Source: Pasteurellaceae bacterium
Lineage (GTDB): Bacteria; Pseudomonadota; Gammaproteobacteria; Enterobacterales; Pasteurellaceae
DNA length: 64,000 bases
Direction: 5' to 3'
Assembly (NCBI GenBank): GCA_030528525.1
Contig: JAUMYT010000003.1
Coordinates: 62,001 to 126,000, forward strand
Shown: positions 48,995 through 59,196 of the stretch, one piece after another
Layout of the letters: the number at the start of each line of letters is the position of its first letter
Position numbering within the stretch: the stretch's first letter is position 1
Position numbers and translations under genes: made by a program
The notes under the pieces: model-generated
What the model was told of the DNA's origin: nothing
What the model saw: the letters and a program-made list of their open reading frames with translations, nothing else
The model's database searches: none

Positions 48995-49399
48995 TTATTT
49001 GAACAGATTGCCTAGTGCCATTTTAGCGAGAGCACTGAGATCGAGGTTGTTCAGATCTAACTGACCATTCGGGCTAAGTTGGTCAACGATTTTGGGTAAA
49101 TATTCTGACAGCAAATTCGGGGCGTCTTGTTGTGAAACGCCGACCTCATCCGCCGCAGAATCGATCTCCTTTTTGCCGAAAATATTGAGGATTTGCTCAA
49201 CAGAAATCGGCAGATTTTCGCCTGTGCCTATCCACGATTTCACCAATTGTTCTAACCCGCCTTGCTGGAATTTTTCCATAATACCTTGAATACCGCCTTG
49301 TGATTGTAACAAGCTTTGAATAAGCTGAATCGCTTTGGTCTGCCCTTCGCCGCCGCCTAAAACAGATGAGGCGACTGAGCTTAAAATGTTTCCTAACAT
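48995..49399 (-). CDS. YidB-like DUF937 protein
   Basis: A 134-residue protein with MLGNILSSVASSVLGGG at the start and IGTGENLPISVEQI in the middle, both typical of the YidB (DUF937) family of unknown function. GGAG lies 7 bases before the ATG at 49399; the open frame upstream overlaps the repeat pair and is not coding. Confidence 0.85.
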   Translation of the reverse strand: MLGNILSSVASSVLGGGEGQTKAIQLIQSLLQSQGGIQGIMEKFQQGGLEQLVKSWIGTGENLPISVEQILNIFGKKEIDSAADEVGVSQQDAPNLLSEYLPKIVDQLSPNGQLDLNNLDLSALAKMALGNLFK

Positions 49400-49416
49400 A
49401 ATGTTTCTCCGAGATT

Positions 49417-49484
49417 GCAAGGGGTAAGATCTTGAACAAAAAGTGCAAAATATTGCATTTTGTCGGCAAGAAGTCCCCCCTTGT
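49417..49484. repeat. Head-to-head pair of USS-like repeats, copies 20 and 21
   Basis: Copy 20 (49417-49450, plus; core GCAAGGGGTAAGATCTT) and copy 21 (49451-49484, minus; core ACAAGGGGGGACTTCTT) meet exactly end to end, with TGCAAAATATTGCA between them. They fill the kdsB to yidB-like spacer and can fold into a long imperfect hairpin. Confidence 0.8.
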
Positions 49485-49490
49485 TGTGAG

Positions 49491-50249
49491 TTAATGATCC
49501 GCCAAAATTTGACGGACACGTTCTAGATCTTCAGCGGTGTCCACCCCCACTTGTGGGGCTTCTTTCGCCAGTTCTAAATGGATTTTCTCTCCGTGCCACA
49601 AGGCACGAAGCTGTTCAAGGGATTCCAACTGCTCTAATGCGGTCGGCTCCCAAGCGACATACTGTTTCACAAAACCCGCACGGTAGGCGTAAATGCCGAT
49701 GTGGCGTAGGTAGTGTTGCTGTTGAATAAAGGCATCATCGCAGTTCGGGAAGGTATCTCGCCCAAAAGGAATCGTGGCACGAGAAAAATAGAGTGCCATA
49801 CCATTTTTGTCGGTTACCGCCTTCACGACATTCGGATTAAACAGTTCTTCTTTCGTGTCCAATTTGACCGCTAACGTTGCCATATTCACGTTGTGGCGAT
49901 CTAAATTGTCCGCCACTTGTGCCACAATCACAGGCGGAATCAGCGGTTCATCGCCTTGAATATTGACGATAATTTCATCATCGGCAATCGCCATTTTTTC
50001 GATCACTTCCGCCAATCGTTCCGTGCCAGAGTTGTGTTTGTCAGACGTTAAACAGACTTCGCCACCGAAATTTTTCACGGTGTCGGCAATTTCAGGGTGA
50101 TCAGTTGCCACAATCACACGGCTTGCCCCTGATTGCTGAGCTTTTTCCCAAACGTGTTGGATCATCGGTTTGCCTGCGATGTCCAACAACGGCTTGCGGG
50201 GCAAGCGAGTCGATGCATAGCGAGCAGGAATAATTACTGTGAAAGCCAT
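49491..50249 (-). CDS. kdsB: CMP-Kdo synthetase
   Basis: A 252-residue 3-deoxy-manno-octulosonate cytidylyltransferase that activates Kdo for lipopolysaccharide. [48 protein letters not shown] and [14 protein letters not shown] are present. Eight bases separate it from epmC upstream on the same strand. Confidence 0.96.
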   Translation of the reverse strand: MAFTVIIPARYASTRLPRKPLLDIAGKPMIQHVWEKAQQSGASRVIVATDHPEIADTVKNFGGEVCLTSDKHNSGTERLAEVIEKMAIADDEIIVNIQGDEPLIPPVIVAQVADNLDRHNVNMATLAVKLDTKEELFNPNVVKAVTDKNGMALYFSRATIPFGRDTFPNCDDAFIQQQHYLRHIGIYAYRAGFVKQYVAWEPTALEQLESLEQLRALWHGEKIHLELAKEAPQVGVDTAEDLERVRQILADH

Positions 50250-50257
50250 AAATGCTC

Positions 50258-50824
50258 CTAAATACGAGAAATGTCGAATTTGCTTAAATCAATGTAATTT
50301 GGCGTGCCGTAAAATTCGGCAAGGGCTTGGCGAAGCTGCTCGGCACGCAACGGTAAGCCTTTTTCGGCATAGTGTTGCACTTGGGCGTACACCGCTTGTT
50401 TGAATGCAGTGTTGTCGCCTGCATTGCCCGTGAGGTTGTCGGCACTGGCAAAATAGCGGAAATTGGCGGCGGTGGCTAAAATCCATTCAATTGCTTGTGG
50501 TTTCACCTCCACTTGCTCAAACTCTCGCTGGCGTTGTTCGCTTCGTCCATCAGGTTCATACCAATAGCCAAAATCTTCCAATTTACGCCGTTCTTTGCCT
50601 GCCACCAGCCAATGGGCGATTTCGTGCAAGGCACTGCTGTAAAAGCCGTGAGCGAACAAAATCACGTTATACGGGCGTTCACTCGGTTGGTTGCCTTCAT
50701 CAATAAAGGCAGGCAGATAGATGGGATAATCGCCGCCGAGTTCTAAACGGGTGTTGTAACTTTCGGCAAAGCATCGGTCGAAAATGGCGATCAGGTCTTG
50801 ATAATGGTGGTTGTCTTGGTTCAT
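50258..50824 (-). CDS. epmC: Elongation factor P hydroxylase EpmC
   Basis: A 188-residue protein with [28 protein letters not shown], the iron-binding HExxH-like motif of EpmC (YfcM), which hydroxylates the beta-lysylated [19 protein letters not shown] is diagnostic. The EF-P genes are not in the window. Confidence 0.93.
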   Translation of the reverse strand: MNQDNHHYQDLIAIFDRCFAESYNTRLELGGDYPIYLPAFIDEGNQPSERPYNVILFAHGFYSSALHEIAHWLVAGKERRKLEDFGYWYEPDGRSEQRQREFEQVEVKPQAIEWILATAANFRYFASADNLTGNAGDNTAFKQAVYAQVQHYAEKGLPLRAEQLRQALAEFYGTPNYIDLSKFDISRI

Positions 50825-50840
50825 TGTCTCTCTTCTTAAA

Positions 50841-50874
50841 TTTTGCAGAAAATAGGAAATATCTTACCCCTTGC
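50841..50874 (-). repeat. USS-like RCAAGGGG repeat, copy 22
   Basis: Core GCAAGGGGTAAGATATTT and CTGCAAAA, at the 3' end of the phzF-like gene and its spacer. Confidence 0.78.
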
Positions 50875-51712
50875 ACGGCAACTTGAATTGCCCTTCGCCG
50901 ACTTCGATGACCTTTCCGCCCACAAAAATCGTTTGGGTTTCATCTAATTTGAGTGAAAGGCGGTTCGGTCTGCCCATTTGATCGCCTTGATAGACTTTGC
51001 TTGTGAGCGGATATTTGCCTTGTGCAAGAAAATACGCCCCTAAATTAGCACAGGCAGAACCCGTGCCACTGTCTTCTAACATTACGCCATTTTCCGCATA
51101 GAAAAAGCGAGTGAAAATCTGCTCGCCTTGTTCGCACCAAAGGTAAATGGCAGTACGTCCGCCGTCTTGTTGGCAAATCTGTTGCACTTTGCTGTGATTG
51201 ATCTGGAGTTGCTCAAGGGCGTGTGGCTCAAGAAGTTCCAGTAAAAGTTGAGGCGAGCCACTGTTGAGCCAATAGGCGGTTGGTGCGATGCTTGTGGCAG
51301 AAAGTCCTAAACACTCGGCGAGCTGGCTTTGGCTGGCAAGGCTTGGTTTGATTTCATAGCCTTGAATTGCCATTTCAATCTGATCCTGCTGGCTATGAAG
51401 TTGCACGGCTTTCGCTTGGGTGTTTAGCACAAACACATCAGGCAAATTCTGCGCTTTTTTCAGCACATAGGCACAGCCCAAAGTCGGGTGCCCTGCCAAC
51501 GGTAATTCGTGTTCGGGGGTGAAAATGCGTAAATCGGCAACGGCAGTCTGTGATGAAAAAGCAAACACCGTTTCGCTTAAATTGAATTGCTTGGCAATCT
51601 GCTGCATATCGCTGTCAGTTAAGCCGTCGGCTTCGGGGAAAACTGCCAACGGATTGCCACCAAAATGGCTTTCGGCAAAGACATTGACTAAGGTAAAAGG
51701 ATAGCTACGCAT
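50864..51712 (-). CDS. PhzF-family isomerase
   Basis: A 282-residue PhzF-fold protein, two similar alpha/beta halves. VNVFAESHFGGNPLAVFPEA, the catalytic-type Glu in NLSETVFAF, FTPEHELPLAGHPTLGCAYVL and MLEDSGTGSACANLGAYFL match the family. The substrate in bacteria outside phenazine synthesis is unknown. It is close to ydjA upstream (18 bases). Confidence 0.9.
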   Translation of the reverse strand: MRSYPFTLVNVFAESHFGGNPLAVFPEADGLTDSDMQQIAKQFNLSETVFAFSSQTAVADLRIFTPEHELPLAGHPTLGCAYVLKKAQNLPDVFVLNTQAKAVQLHSQQDQIEMAIQGYEIKPSLASQSQLAECLGLSATSIAPTAYWLNSGSPQLLLELLEPHALEQLQINHSKVQQICQQDGGRTAIYLWCEQGEQIFTRFFYAENGVMLEDSGTGSACANLGAYFLAQGKYPLTSKVYQGDQMGRPNRLSLKLDETQTIFVGGKVIEVGEGQFKLPCKG

Positions 51713-51730
51713 TTTTCTCTACGGATTAGT

Positions 51731-52294
51731 TTATCGAATATAGCTCACGAACTCGCCGATTTCTTCGCTTTGGCTGGCAAGGGTAATTTGATCGCCATCT
51801 TGTGGCGAGCCGATCATCACGAGAGCGACAATTTTATCCGATTCGCTACAGCCAAAGGCTTGGCGTAATGCGGTGCCATTGATCCAACGTCCGCTGATCC
51901 AGACTGTTTCAAAGCCTTGGGCGTTGGCAGCCAGTTGCATTGCATAAGTGGCACAGCCTGCGGTGAGCATCTGCTCCCAAGCGGGGACTTTGGCGATCTC
52001 TTTTTGAATTTTTGCCACCACGCCAATCACCATCGGTGCTCGCTGACTTAAGTTTTCCGCTTTGGCGTAAAGATCATCGTCTAAATTGAACTCTTTGACC
52101 ACCGCACGTAAATGCTGGTGGAATTTATCCATTCCACTTTTTTCAATCACCACAAAATGATAAGGCTTGAGCTTGCCGTGATCAGGTACTCGCAAGCCTG
52201 CTTTTAAAATGGCTTCGAGCTGCTCTGGGTTGGGGGCATTGTTGCCAAATTTTTTGGTGGAACGGCGATGTTGAAGTAAATGCAGAGCGTCCAT
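51731..52294 (-). CDS. ydjA: Nitroreductase-family protein YdjA
   Basis: A 187-residue FMN-binding protein. RRSTKKFGNNAPNPEQLEAIL with the FMN-binding RRS, KAGLRVPDHGKLKPYHFVVI and GISGRW-type WISGRWINGTALRQAFG are typical of YdjA. The ATG at 52294 has GGAAGGA upstream; an in-frame ATG at 52333 adds a non-conserved start. Confidence 0.9.
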   Translation of the reverse strand: MDALHLLQHRRSTKKFGNNAPNPEQLEAILKAGLRVPDHGKLKPYHFVVIEKSGMDKFHQHLRAVVKEFNLDDDLYAKAENLSQRAPMVIGVVAKIQKEIAKVPAWEQMLTAGCATYAMQLAANAQGFETVWISGRWINGTALRQAFGCSESDKIVALVMIGSPQDGDQITLASQSEEIGEFVSYIR

Positions 52295-52399
52295 TGAAAA
52301 TTCCTTCCGTAAAAAATCGGCTAAGAATAGCATATTTTGTTAAATTTCGTGGCATTTTGTGGTAGTTTAGCTGGCAATTTTTTTGTTACGAGAAGAACA

Positions 52400-54265
52400 A
52401 TGTTAGCCATTTTAAAAAGCCTTTATCAGGTGTTTCGCTGTATTCGTGAATTTGTATTAAGCCTGTTTTTTATTCTGTTTGTGTTGGTCTGCTTTGCCTT
52501 TGTGAGTTTATTGCAATCAGACAGCAAAAATACCAAGCCGACAGTGCCCTTTGAAAAAGGGGCTTTAATGCTTAATTTGGACGGCTATTTAGCCGATAAT
52601 CACGATGATTTCGGTGATTTTCAACGCTTTTTACAGTCAGAATTAGGCGGCTCAAGTGAACCGATCAAAATTTCCACCTTTGATGTGGTGCGAGCGATCA
52701 AAAAAGCCCGACACGATGAACGCATTACAGGATTGGTATTGGATTTGAGCCTGTTTGAAGGTGGCGATTTAAGTTCTCTGACGTTTGTGGGCGAAGAAAT
52801 TCAACGTTTCAAACAATCCAATAAACCCGTGATTGCGGTGGGCGAACATTACAGCCAACGCCAATATTTCTTAGCCAGTTTTGCCGACAAAATTTATTTG
52901 AATAAATCGGGATTTGTCAGTTTGCAAGGCTTGCAATACAGCAATCTCTATTTCAAGAGCTTGTTTGAGAAAATTGAAGCCGTGCCGCACATTTTCCGTG
53001 TCGGCACTTATAAATCCGCCGTTGAGCCGTTTTTACGAGATGATATGTCGCCCGAAGCTCGCCAAAATGCGAGTTTATGGCTGAACAAAATGTGGCAACA
53101 TTTTAGTCAAACGGTAGCGAAAAATCGCAATATCAGTCCTGATGATGTCGTGCCGAAATTTGAAACCTATTTAGCCAAATACAAACAAGCCAAAGGCGAT
53201 GATGCACAATATGCCTTATCGCAAAATTTGGTGACGGACTTAGCCACCAATAAGCAAATGCGAGATCTATTGATTGAGCAGTTTGGCAAAGATGAAGACG
53301 GCAATTACAATCATATTGATTTCTTTGATTATGCTAAAACGCTGACTGATCGCTTTGATGTCAAAGCCGAAAACAAAATTGCCGTCATCAATGTGGAAGG
53401 CGATATTGTGTGGGGCACGAGCGATGAAGACAGTGCTGGGAGTGATACTATCGTCAAACTGCTCCGCCAAGCCCGTGAAGACGATGATGTGAAAGGCGTG
53501 GTACTACGAATCAACAGCCCTGGTGGCAGTGCAATGGCATCGGAGTTGATTCGTCAAGAAGCGGAAGAGTTACAAAAAGCAGGCAAGCCGGTGGTGGCAT
53601 CAATGGGCGGAATGGCGGCATCAGGCGGTTATTGGATTGCGGCAACCAGCGATAAAATTATCGCCACTCCAACCACATTGACGGGATCGATTGGCATTTT
53701 CGGCTTGGCGGTCAGCTTTGAGAAAACGGCGAAAAACCTCGGCATTTCGCAAGACGGCATTGAAACCTCGCCATTGGCTCGTGCCACTGGGATCAAAACG
53801 CTGTCCAAAGAGCAAGGCGAGATTATTCAAATCAGCATTGAAAATGGTTACGACCGCTTTTTAGATCTAGTTTCTCGTGGACGTAAAATGAGCAAAGCCG
53901 AGGTGGATAAAGTGGCTCAAGGGCAAGTGTGGCTCGGCGAAACGGCGTTTGAAAAAGGCTTGGTCGATCAACTGGGCGATTTTTATGATGCCTATATTGT
54001 ATTGGGCGATTTGATCAACGAACAACGCCAAGCCAAAGGCGAACCCGTTATTGAGAACTTTGCTACCCAATGGCTGATTGATGAAGAAACGGATTTCTTA
54101 AGTCAGCTTTTACGTGATTTCAAAATGCTAGCGAGCGTAAAATTGGCTACGTGGTTTGATCTTCCACTCGCTAAGCCATTAGCACAGGCAGCCGATCAAC
54201 TTAAACAGTTTAACGATCCAAAGCAAACCTATTTATATTGCCTGAACTGTGGGCAGGTAAAATAG
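52400..54265 (+). CDS. sppA: Signal peptide peptidase SppA, 67 kDa type
   Basis: A 621-residue membrane protease with one N-terminal membrane segment (about 17-40). The two tandem ClpP-like halves are visible; the general-base lysine is in VGTYKSAVEPF of the first half and the nucleophile serine in GGMAASGGYWIAA of the second. It degrades cleaved signal peptides. AGAAG lies before the ATG at 52400. Confidence 0.95.
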   Translation: MLAILKSLYQVFRCIREFVLSLFFILFVLVCFAFVSLLQSDSKNTKPTVPFEKGALMLNLDGYLADNHDDFGDFQRFLQSELGGSSEPIKISTFDVVRAIKKARHDERITGLVLDLSLFEGGDLSSLTFVGEEIQRFKQSNKPVIAVGEHYSQRQYFLASFADKIYLNKSGFVSLQGLQYSNLYFKSLFEKIEAVPHIFRVGTYKSAVEPFLRDDMSPEARQNASLWLNKMWQHFSQTVAKNRNISPDDVVPKFETYLAKYKQAKGDDAQYALSQNLVTDLATNKQMRDLLIEQFGKDEDGNYNHIDFFDYAKTLTDRFDVKAENKIAVINVEGDIVWGTSDEDSAGSDTIVKLLRQAREDDDVKGVVLRINSPGGSAMASELIRQEAEELQKAGKPVVASMGGMAASGGYWIAATSDKIIATPTTLTGSIGIFGLAVSFEKTAKNLGISQDGIETSPLARATGIKTLSKEQGEIIQISIENGYDRFLDLVSRGRKMSKAEVDKVAQGQVWLGETAFEKGLVDQLGDFYDAYIVLGDLINEQRQAKGEPVIENFATQWLIDEETDFLSQLLRDFKMLASVKLATWFDLPLAKPLAQAADQLKQFNDPKQTYLYCLNCGQVK

Positions 54266-54268
54266 CTT

Positions 54269-54302
54269 GCAAGGGGGGGAGAAACGGCGAGATTTTGCAA
54301 AA
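54269..54302 (+). repeat. USS-like RCAAGGGG repeat, copy 23
   Basis: Core GCAAGGGGGGGAGAAA and TTTTGCAAAA, in the sppA-rodZ spacer. Confidence 0.8.
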
Positions 54303-54417
54303 TGTCTTGCCGATCCTTACAAAATGTGAACAAATTTTCGCTTTCACACATTGTCGATTGCAAAATGATGCGTTGACCTTTAAACTTTCTCAAATCGTTA
54401 ACCACTATCTGAAAACC

Positions 54418-55374
54418 ATGACAGAAAACGAATCAACTATACTTTCCCTCGGACAACAACTCCAACATGCACGTCAAGCGTTGGGCTTATCGCTAGAACA
54501 GGTGGCGGAAAAAACTAACCTGAAAAAAAATCATCTTGATGCCTTAGAACAAGACATCTTTATTTTACCGAATGTGCCACCTGCATTTGTTCGGGGCTAT
54601 GTTCGAGGATATTTGCGTTTTTTATGTTTACCAGAGGAGTTAGGCAATAGGGCTAACTACGGCGAGGTGTCGATTCCCAATGAGGTAAAACGCACAGCCT
54701 CGATTCCTGTTGCAAATAATCACAAATCGCAAACACGCTGGGTGAAAGTGTTGACATGGCTGGTGTTACTTGCGACGGTTGGAATGACTTTAGCATGGTG
54801 GTGGCAGGAGTATAAAAAAGAGCAAGCCAGTAGTGAGCAGTTAGTCAGCCATGTTCAACCAGAACAGGGAGCAGCTGTAGGAGAGCCAATGGTGAAAAAT
54901 CATGAATCTGTACCGATGGTCATCTCCGTTGAACAAACGCAAGAACGGGAGACGGTGACTTCTGAAACAGTGCAAACAAGTGCACAGAATGTCATGTCAG
55001 AGAATGAAACTGCTGAGCCAATTTTGTTAGATACATCGGCTCCTCAACCTGTACAAGTGAATATTTTACAGACCTTGGTAACAGAGTCTGAGAAAGAAAA
55101 GGAAGCAACAGTGGAGACTCCGCCTGTGATTCACGACGAATTACGTATTGAAATCACACAAGCACAAAGTTGGATCACTGTTCGTGGTGAAAAGAATAAA
55201 AAACTCGCCGAAAAACTTTACAACGAAGGCGAAGTGCTGACCTTCAACGGCAATGAGCAATATCGCTTGACCGTGGGAGCACCTGCCAATGTGAAAATTT
55301 ATTACAAAGGCGAACTCGTGCCGTTGAAAGTGGACGGCAGAGTGGCTCGTTTCAAATTACCTTTAGCGAACTAA
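54418..55374 (+). CDS. rodZ: Cytoskeletal protein RodZ
   Basis: A 318-residue protein: an N-terminal Xre-like helix-turn-helix (about 8-75, [20 protein letters not shown]) that binds MreB, a membrane segment (about 105-125), a Gln/Glu-rich periplasmic linker, and a C-terminal beta domain with [21 protein letters not shown]. The ATG at 54418 matches the E. coli start; the ribosome site is weak. It begins the rodZ-ispG-hisS-yfgM order. Confidence 0.93.
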   Translation: MTENESTILSLGQQLQHARQALGLSLEQVAEKTNLKKNHLDALEQDIFILPNVPPAFVRGYVRGYLRFLCLPEELGNRANYGEVSIPNEVKRTASIPVANNHKSQTRWVKVLTWLVLLATVGMTLAWWWQEYKKEQASSEQLVSHVQPEQGAAVGEPMVKNHESVPMVISVEQTQERETVTSETVQTSAQNVMSENETAEPILLDTSAPQPVQVNILQTLVTESEKEKEATVETPPVIHDELRIEITQAQSWITVRGEKNKKLAEKLYNEGEVLTFNGNEQYRLTVGAPANVKIYYKGELVPLKVDGRVARFKLPLAN

Positions 55375-55375
55375 A

Positions 55376-56485
55376 ATGTTAAAAGAAGCACCAATTAAGC
55401 GTCGTGAATCGACCAAAATTTATGTAGGCAATGTGCCTGTGGGGGGCGATGCACCGATTGCGGTGCAATCAATGACCAATACTCGCACCACCGATGTGGA
55501 TGCGACCGTGGCTCAAATCAAATCCCTTGAGCGTGTGGGGGCGGACATTGTGCGCGTGTCTGTGCCGACAATGGACGCTGCTGAAGCCTTCAAGCTGATT
55601 AAACAGCAAGTCAATGTGCCGCTAGTGGCAGATATTCATTTCGACTATCGTATCGCCTTGAAAGTGGCGGAATATGGTGTGGATTGCTTGCGGATCAACC
55701 CAGGTAATATCGGCAAAGAAGAGCGGATCCGTGCAGTGGTGGATTGTGCCAGAGATAAAAATATCCCGATCCGCATTGGGGTGAACGCAGGATCACTGGA
55801 AAAAGATCTGCAAGAAAAATACGGCGAACCTACGCCTGAAGCCTTGTTAGAATCGGCATTACGCCACGTTGAAATTTTGGATCGTCTTAATTTCGACCAA
55901 TTCAAAGTGAGCGTAAAAGCGTCTGATGTCTTTTTGGCAGTGGAATCTTACCGCTTGCTTGCCAAAGCGATCAAACAGCCGTTACACTTAGGTATCACTG
56001 AAGCGGGCGGTTTCCGCTCGGGTGCAGTGAAAAGTGCGGTGGGCTTGGGAATGTTACTCGCCGAAGGAATTGGCGACACACTCCGCATTTCCTTGGCGGC
56101 AGATCCAGTGGAAGAGATCAAAGTCGGCTTTGATATTTTGAAATCGCTCCGCATTCGTTCGCGTGGGATCAACTTTATCGCCTGCCCAACTTGCTCACGC
56201 CAAGAATTTGACGTGATCGGCACGGTCAATGCGTTAGAGCAACGCTTAGAAGACATCATCACGCCAATGGATGTGTCGATTATCGGTTGCGTGGTAAACG
56301 GGCCAGGCGAAGCCTTGGTGTCCGATCTCGGCGTAACAGGTAGCAACAAAATGAGTGGCTACTATCTTGACGGCGTTCGCCAAAAAGAGCGTTTCGACAA
56401 CGACAAATTGATCGACCAATTAGAAGCCAAAATCCGAGCCAGAGTAGCGGAGCAACAAAATCGCATTGCGGTAAAAAGCATTTAA
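55376..56485 (+). CDS. ispG: 4-hydroxy-3-methylbut-2-enyl diphosphate synthase
   Basis: A 369-residue iron-sulfur enzyme of the MEP isoprenoid pathway. [31 protein letters not shown], and the cluster cysteines in [11 protein letters not shown] and [12 protein letters not shown] are present. The start is one base after the rodZ stop. Full length. Confidence 0.97.
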   Translation: MLKEAPIKRRESTKIYVGNVPVGGDAPIAVQSMTNTRTTDVDATVAQIKSLERVGADIVRVSVPTMDAAEAFKLIKQQVNVPLVADIHFDYRIALKVAEYGVDCLRINPGNIGKEERIRAVVDCARDKNIPIRIGVNAGSLEKDLQEKYGEPTPEALLESALRHVEILDRLNFDQFKVSVKASDVFLAVESYRLLAKAIKQPLHLGITEAGGFRSGAVKSAVGLGMLLAEGIGDTLRISLAADPVEEIKVGFDILKSLRIRSRGINFIACPTCSRQEFDVIGTVNALEQRLEDIITPMDVSIIGCVVNGPGEALVSDLGVTGSNKMSGYYLDGVRQKERFDNDKLIDQLEAKIRARVAEQQNRIAVKSI

Positions 56486-56486
56486 T

Positions 56487-56578
56487 TGTAGGGACGTATT
56501 GCATACGTCCTGAAAAAATTTTGCAGAAAATCGGGGAAAAGTCCCCCCTTGTAATGGCGTATGCAATACGCCCCTACA
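56487..56578. repeat. Composite MITE-like element with USS-like copy 24 in its loop
   Basis: Arms at 56487-56510 and 56556-56578 are inverted repeats of a TGTAGGG(A/G)CGTATTGCATACG type. The 45-base loop carries USS-like copy 24 (56519-56552, minus). The 33-bp block in copy 24 is identical to that in copy 7 at 20480-20513. Confidence 0.8.
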
Positions 56579-56604
56579 TCTGATGAATCATTAGGAAAAA
56601 TAGC

Positions 56605-57894
56605 ATGTCAAAAACAATCAAAGCCCTGCGGGGAATGAACGACCTTTCCTCAACCGATACGTTATTGTGGCAATGGGTGGAAGGGCAAATTAAGGATACC
56701 TTTGCCAGCTACGGTTACAGCGAAATTCGTAGCCCAATTATGGAAGCCACCCACTTATTTAGCCGTGGCGTGGGCGAAGCAACCGACATCGTGGAAAAAG
56801 AGATGTTCACCTTTTCACGCAGCGAAGAGAGTGACGTGAGTTTCACGTTGCGTCCAGAAGGCACCGCAGGTTGTGTGCGTGCGGCGATTGAACACGGCTG
56901 GATCTACAATCAAGAACAGCGTTTGTGGTATATCGGTCCAATGTTCCGTTACGAGCGTCCGCAAAAAGGGCGTTATCGCCAATTCCACCAAGCAGGCGTA
57001 GAGATTTTTGGTATTCCTGATGCCGAAGCCGATGCCGAGCTGATTATTTTAACCGCTCGCCTGTGGGAAAAACTCGGCATTCGTCAGCACGTTACCCTGC
57101 AATTAAACTCCATTGGCGGCTTGGAAGTTCGCACCAAATACCGTGAAGCCTTGGTGGCATTTTTGCAAAACCATTTGGATGTGTTAAAGCAAGATCCTGA
57201 CAGCGAACGCCGTTTAACCACCAATCCGCTCCGCATTTTGGACACCAAAAACCAAGCGTTGCAAGAAGTGCTAAATAATGCCCCGAAATTGCACGATTTC
57301 TTAGACGACGAGTCCAAAGCTCACTTTGAAAAACTGTGTGCGATTTTGGATCAAATGGGTATTGCTTACGAAGTGAACCAAAAACTAGTGCGTGGTTTAG
57401 ATTACTACAACAAAACGGTATTTGAATGGGTAACCACCGCATTAGGAGCACAAGGCACGGTGTGTGGCGGTGGGCGTTATGATGGCTTGGTCGAAATTCT
57501 CGGCGGACACGCAACATCAGGCGTGGGCTTTGCAATGGGCTTGGAGCGTTTGGTGCTATTAGTCCAAGAAGTGAACAGCCAAATTGACTTGCCACGAGCG
57601 GTAGATATTTATGTCGTACACGCTGGCGAAGGCACAACGGCAGCGGCATTCCGTTTAGCTGAAACCGTTCGCACCGCTTTCCCACAGCTTCGCACAATGC
57701 TGCACACCAGTGGCGGCAACTTCAAAAAACAATTCAAACGTGCCGATAAATCAGGGGCAAAAATCGCCTTAGTGCTTGGCGAAAGCGAAGTGGCAGAGAA
57801 CAAAGTGGTGATCAAAGATTTATTCGGCGAAGCGGAGCAACAGGCTATTGCTCAAGGCGAGTTAATGCAAGAATTAACCGCACGTTTTGCATAA
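56605..57894 (+). CDS. hisS: Histidyl-tRNA synthetase
   Basis: A 429-residue class II synthetase. [18 protein letters not shown], motif 2 [20 protein letters not shown], the histidine-binding [15 protein letters not shown] and motif 3 [14 protein letters not shown] are present, with the anticodon-binding domain after. It follows ispG across the composite repeat. Confidence 0.97.
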   Translation: MSKTIKALRGMNDLSSTDTLLWQWVEGQIKDTFASYGYSEIRSPIMEATHLFSRGVGEATDIVEKEMFTFSRSEESDVSFTLRPEGTAGCVRAAIEHGWIYNQEQRLWYIGPMFRYERPQKGRYRQFHQAGVEIFGIPDAEADAELIILTARLWEKLGIRQHVTLQLNSIGGLEVRTKYREALVAFLQNHLDVLKQDPDSERRLTTNPLRILDTKNQALQEVLNNAPKLHDFLDDESKAHFEKLCAILDQMGIAYEVNQKLVRGLDYYNKTVFEWVTTALGAQGTVCGGGRYDGLVEILGGHATSGVGFAMGLERLVLLVQEVNSQIDLPRAVDIYVVHAGEGTTAAAFRLAETVRTAFPQLRTMLHTSGGNFKKQFKRADKSGAKIALVLGESEVAENKVVIKDLFGEAEQQAIAQGELMQELTARFA

Positions 57895-57913
57895 TTGGGA
57901 ATAGGAGAACAGA

Positions 57914-58531
57914 ATGAGCGAATATTACAACAGCACCGAAGAACAGCAGTTTAACGAAGCAAAAAACTGGTTTAAAAAGAACGGCACGCCGATTTTAGTG
58001 GCGATCTGTTTAGTGGCTGGATCGAGTTTTGGTTGGCAATATTGGAAAAAGCATCAAGTACAGGTAGCAGAGCAAAGTTCTAGTCAATATGAAAAAGTAT
58101 TGGAAAGCTATTTGCAAAATCCAGACAAAAACGCACCGCTTGTTGAGAAATTTATCGCAGAAAATAAAGGCACATATTCTGTTTTTGCCTTGCTTGAACA
58201 AGCCAAACAAGTGGCAGAAAAAGGCGATTTCGCCAAAGTCAAAACCTTGTTAGAGCAAGCCTTAGCAGGGGCTGACGATGCAACCTTGAAGAATGTGATT
58301 AGCTTCCGTTTGGCTCTCGTGGAATATCAGCTCGGCAATTTTGACGGAGCCTTGAGTGTGCTTGGCAAAGTGCAAGACAACGCGTGGGAATTGCGTAAAC
58401 AGATCTTATCGGGCGATATTTTGGCAGCGAAAGGTGATAAAGTTGCCGCCAAAAGTGCTTATGAACAAGCCAAAGCTAACGCATCTGAGCAAGAGAAAAT
58501 ATGGATTGAAATTCGCTTAAATAATCTCTAG
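57914..58531 (+). CDS. yfgM: YfgM family ancillary SecYEG subunit
   Basis: A 205-residue protein with one N-terminal membrane segment (about 24-42) and a periplasmic TPR domain. EYYNSTEEQQFNEAKNWFKKNG matches YfgM, which binds SecYEG and PpiD. A canonical uptake core sits inside the gene, at 58135-58143. bamB, which follows in E. coli, is replaced here by the IS200-type element. Confidence 0.93.
   Translation: MSEYYNSTEEQQFNEAKNWFKKNGTPILVAICLVAGSSFGWQYWKKHQVQVAEQSSSQYEKVLESYLQNPDKNAPLVEKFIAENKGTYSVFALLEQAKQVAEKGDFAKVKTLLEQALAGADDATLKNVISFRLALVEYQLGNFDGALSVLGKVQDNAWELRKQILSGDILAAKGDKVAAKSAYEQAKANASEQEKIWIEIRLNNL
58135..58143 (-). repeat. Canonical ACAAGCGGT uptake-signal core
   Basis: ACAAGCGGT with TTTTGCAAA at bases 27-35 from the core start, the same geometry as the RCAAGGGG copies. 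Inside yfgM. Confidence 0.7.
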
Positions 58532-58566
58532 TGATGAACATGATACGATTTGCTTGAAATAACAAT

Positions 58567-58590
58567 CCGCCCGTGAAACGGGCGGTTTTT
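58567..58590 (+). terminator. Rho-independent terminator of yfgM
   Basis: CCGCCCG and CGGGCGG around TGAAA, followed by TTTTT. Confidence 0.9.
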
Positions 58591-58672
58591 AGGCTACCCT
58601 ATAAGGGCCTAGTACTTCACATGCCCCTTAAGGGGCATGTGAATTCTGACAACCGTTCAATAACTCTCTGGC

Positions 58673-59137
58673 TTACCCCTTAAAGGGGTCCACATATTCT
58701 TTCTTCGATAAATTATCCTGAATCATATCTTCCTTTTCCTGATTTCGGATATATTCCTCTACAACTTTTGTAGTTAAACCTACTGTACTTACATAGTACC
58801 CCTTCGCCCAAAAATTTCGGTTTCCATACCTATATTTTAGGTTCGCATACCTTTCAAAAATCATTAACGATGACTTGCCTTTTAAATACCCCATAAAACT
58901 TGAGACCGACAATTTCGGGGGAATTTTGAGTAGCATATGAATATGATCTTTCATCGCATGGGCTTCTATTATTTCCACATTTTTGTAATGACATAATTGC
59001 CTTAAGATGCTCCCTATATCTACTCGCAATTTTCCATAAATTGCCTTTCGTCTGAATTTAGGAATAAAGACTATATGATACTTACAGTTCCATCTTGTGT
59101 GTGATAGACTTGAATCGTCATTGGATTTACTTGCCAT
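58673..59137 (-). CDS. tnpA: IS200-type transposase TnpA
   Basis: A 154-residue Y1 HUH transposase. The metal-binding HxH is in MKDHIHMLLKIPPK and the nucleophile tyrosine region is WAKGYYVSTVGLTTK. The frame looks intact. AGGAGG lies 7 bases before the ATG, but can pair with an upstream ATCCTCC (59190-59196), which would hide the ribosome site, as described for IS200. Confidence 0.92.
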   Translation of the reverse strand: MASKSNDDSSLSHTRWNCKYHIVFIPKFRRKAIYGKLRVDIGSILRQLCHYKNVEIIEAHAMKDHIHMLLKIPPKLSVSSFMGYLKGKSSLMIFERYANLKYRYGNRNFWAKGYYVSTVGLTTKVVEEYIRNQEKEDMIQDNLSKKEYVDPFKG

Positions 59138-59142
59138 GACTT

Positions 59143-59196
59143 ATCCTCCTATATGTTGAATTTTGGTTGTCAGCCTTATTCATTATATCGGAGGAT
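59143..59196 (-). promoter_or_regulatory. Stem that hides the tnpA ribosome site
   Basis: In the tnpA message, ATCCTCCGATAT (59196-59185) can pair with ATATAGGAGGAT (59154-59143), 11 of 12 positions matching, around a 30-base loop. It contains the AGGAGG. Confidence 0.6.

Noticed and set aside
56030..56045. AAGTGCGGT in ispG as a Haemophilus-type uptake signal
   Set aside because: No AT-rich flank, and it encodes a conserved KSAVGLG segment, so it is probably chance.
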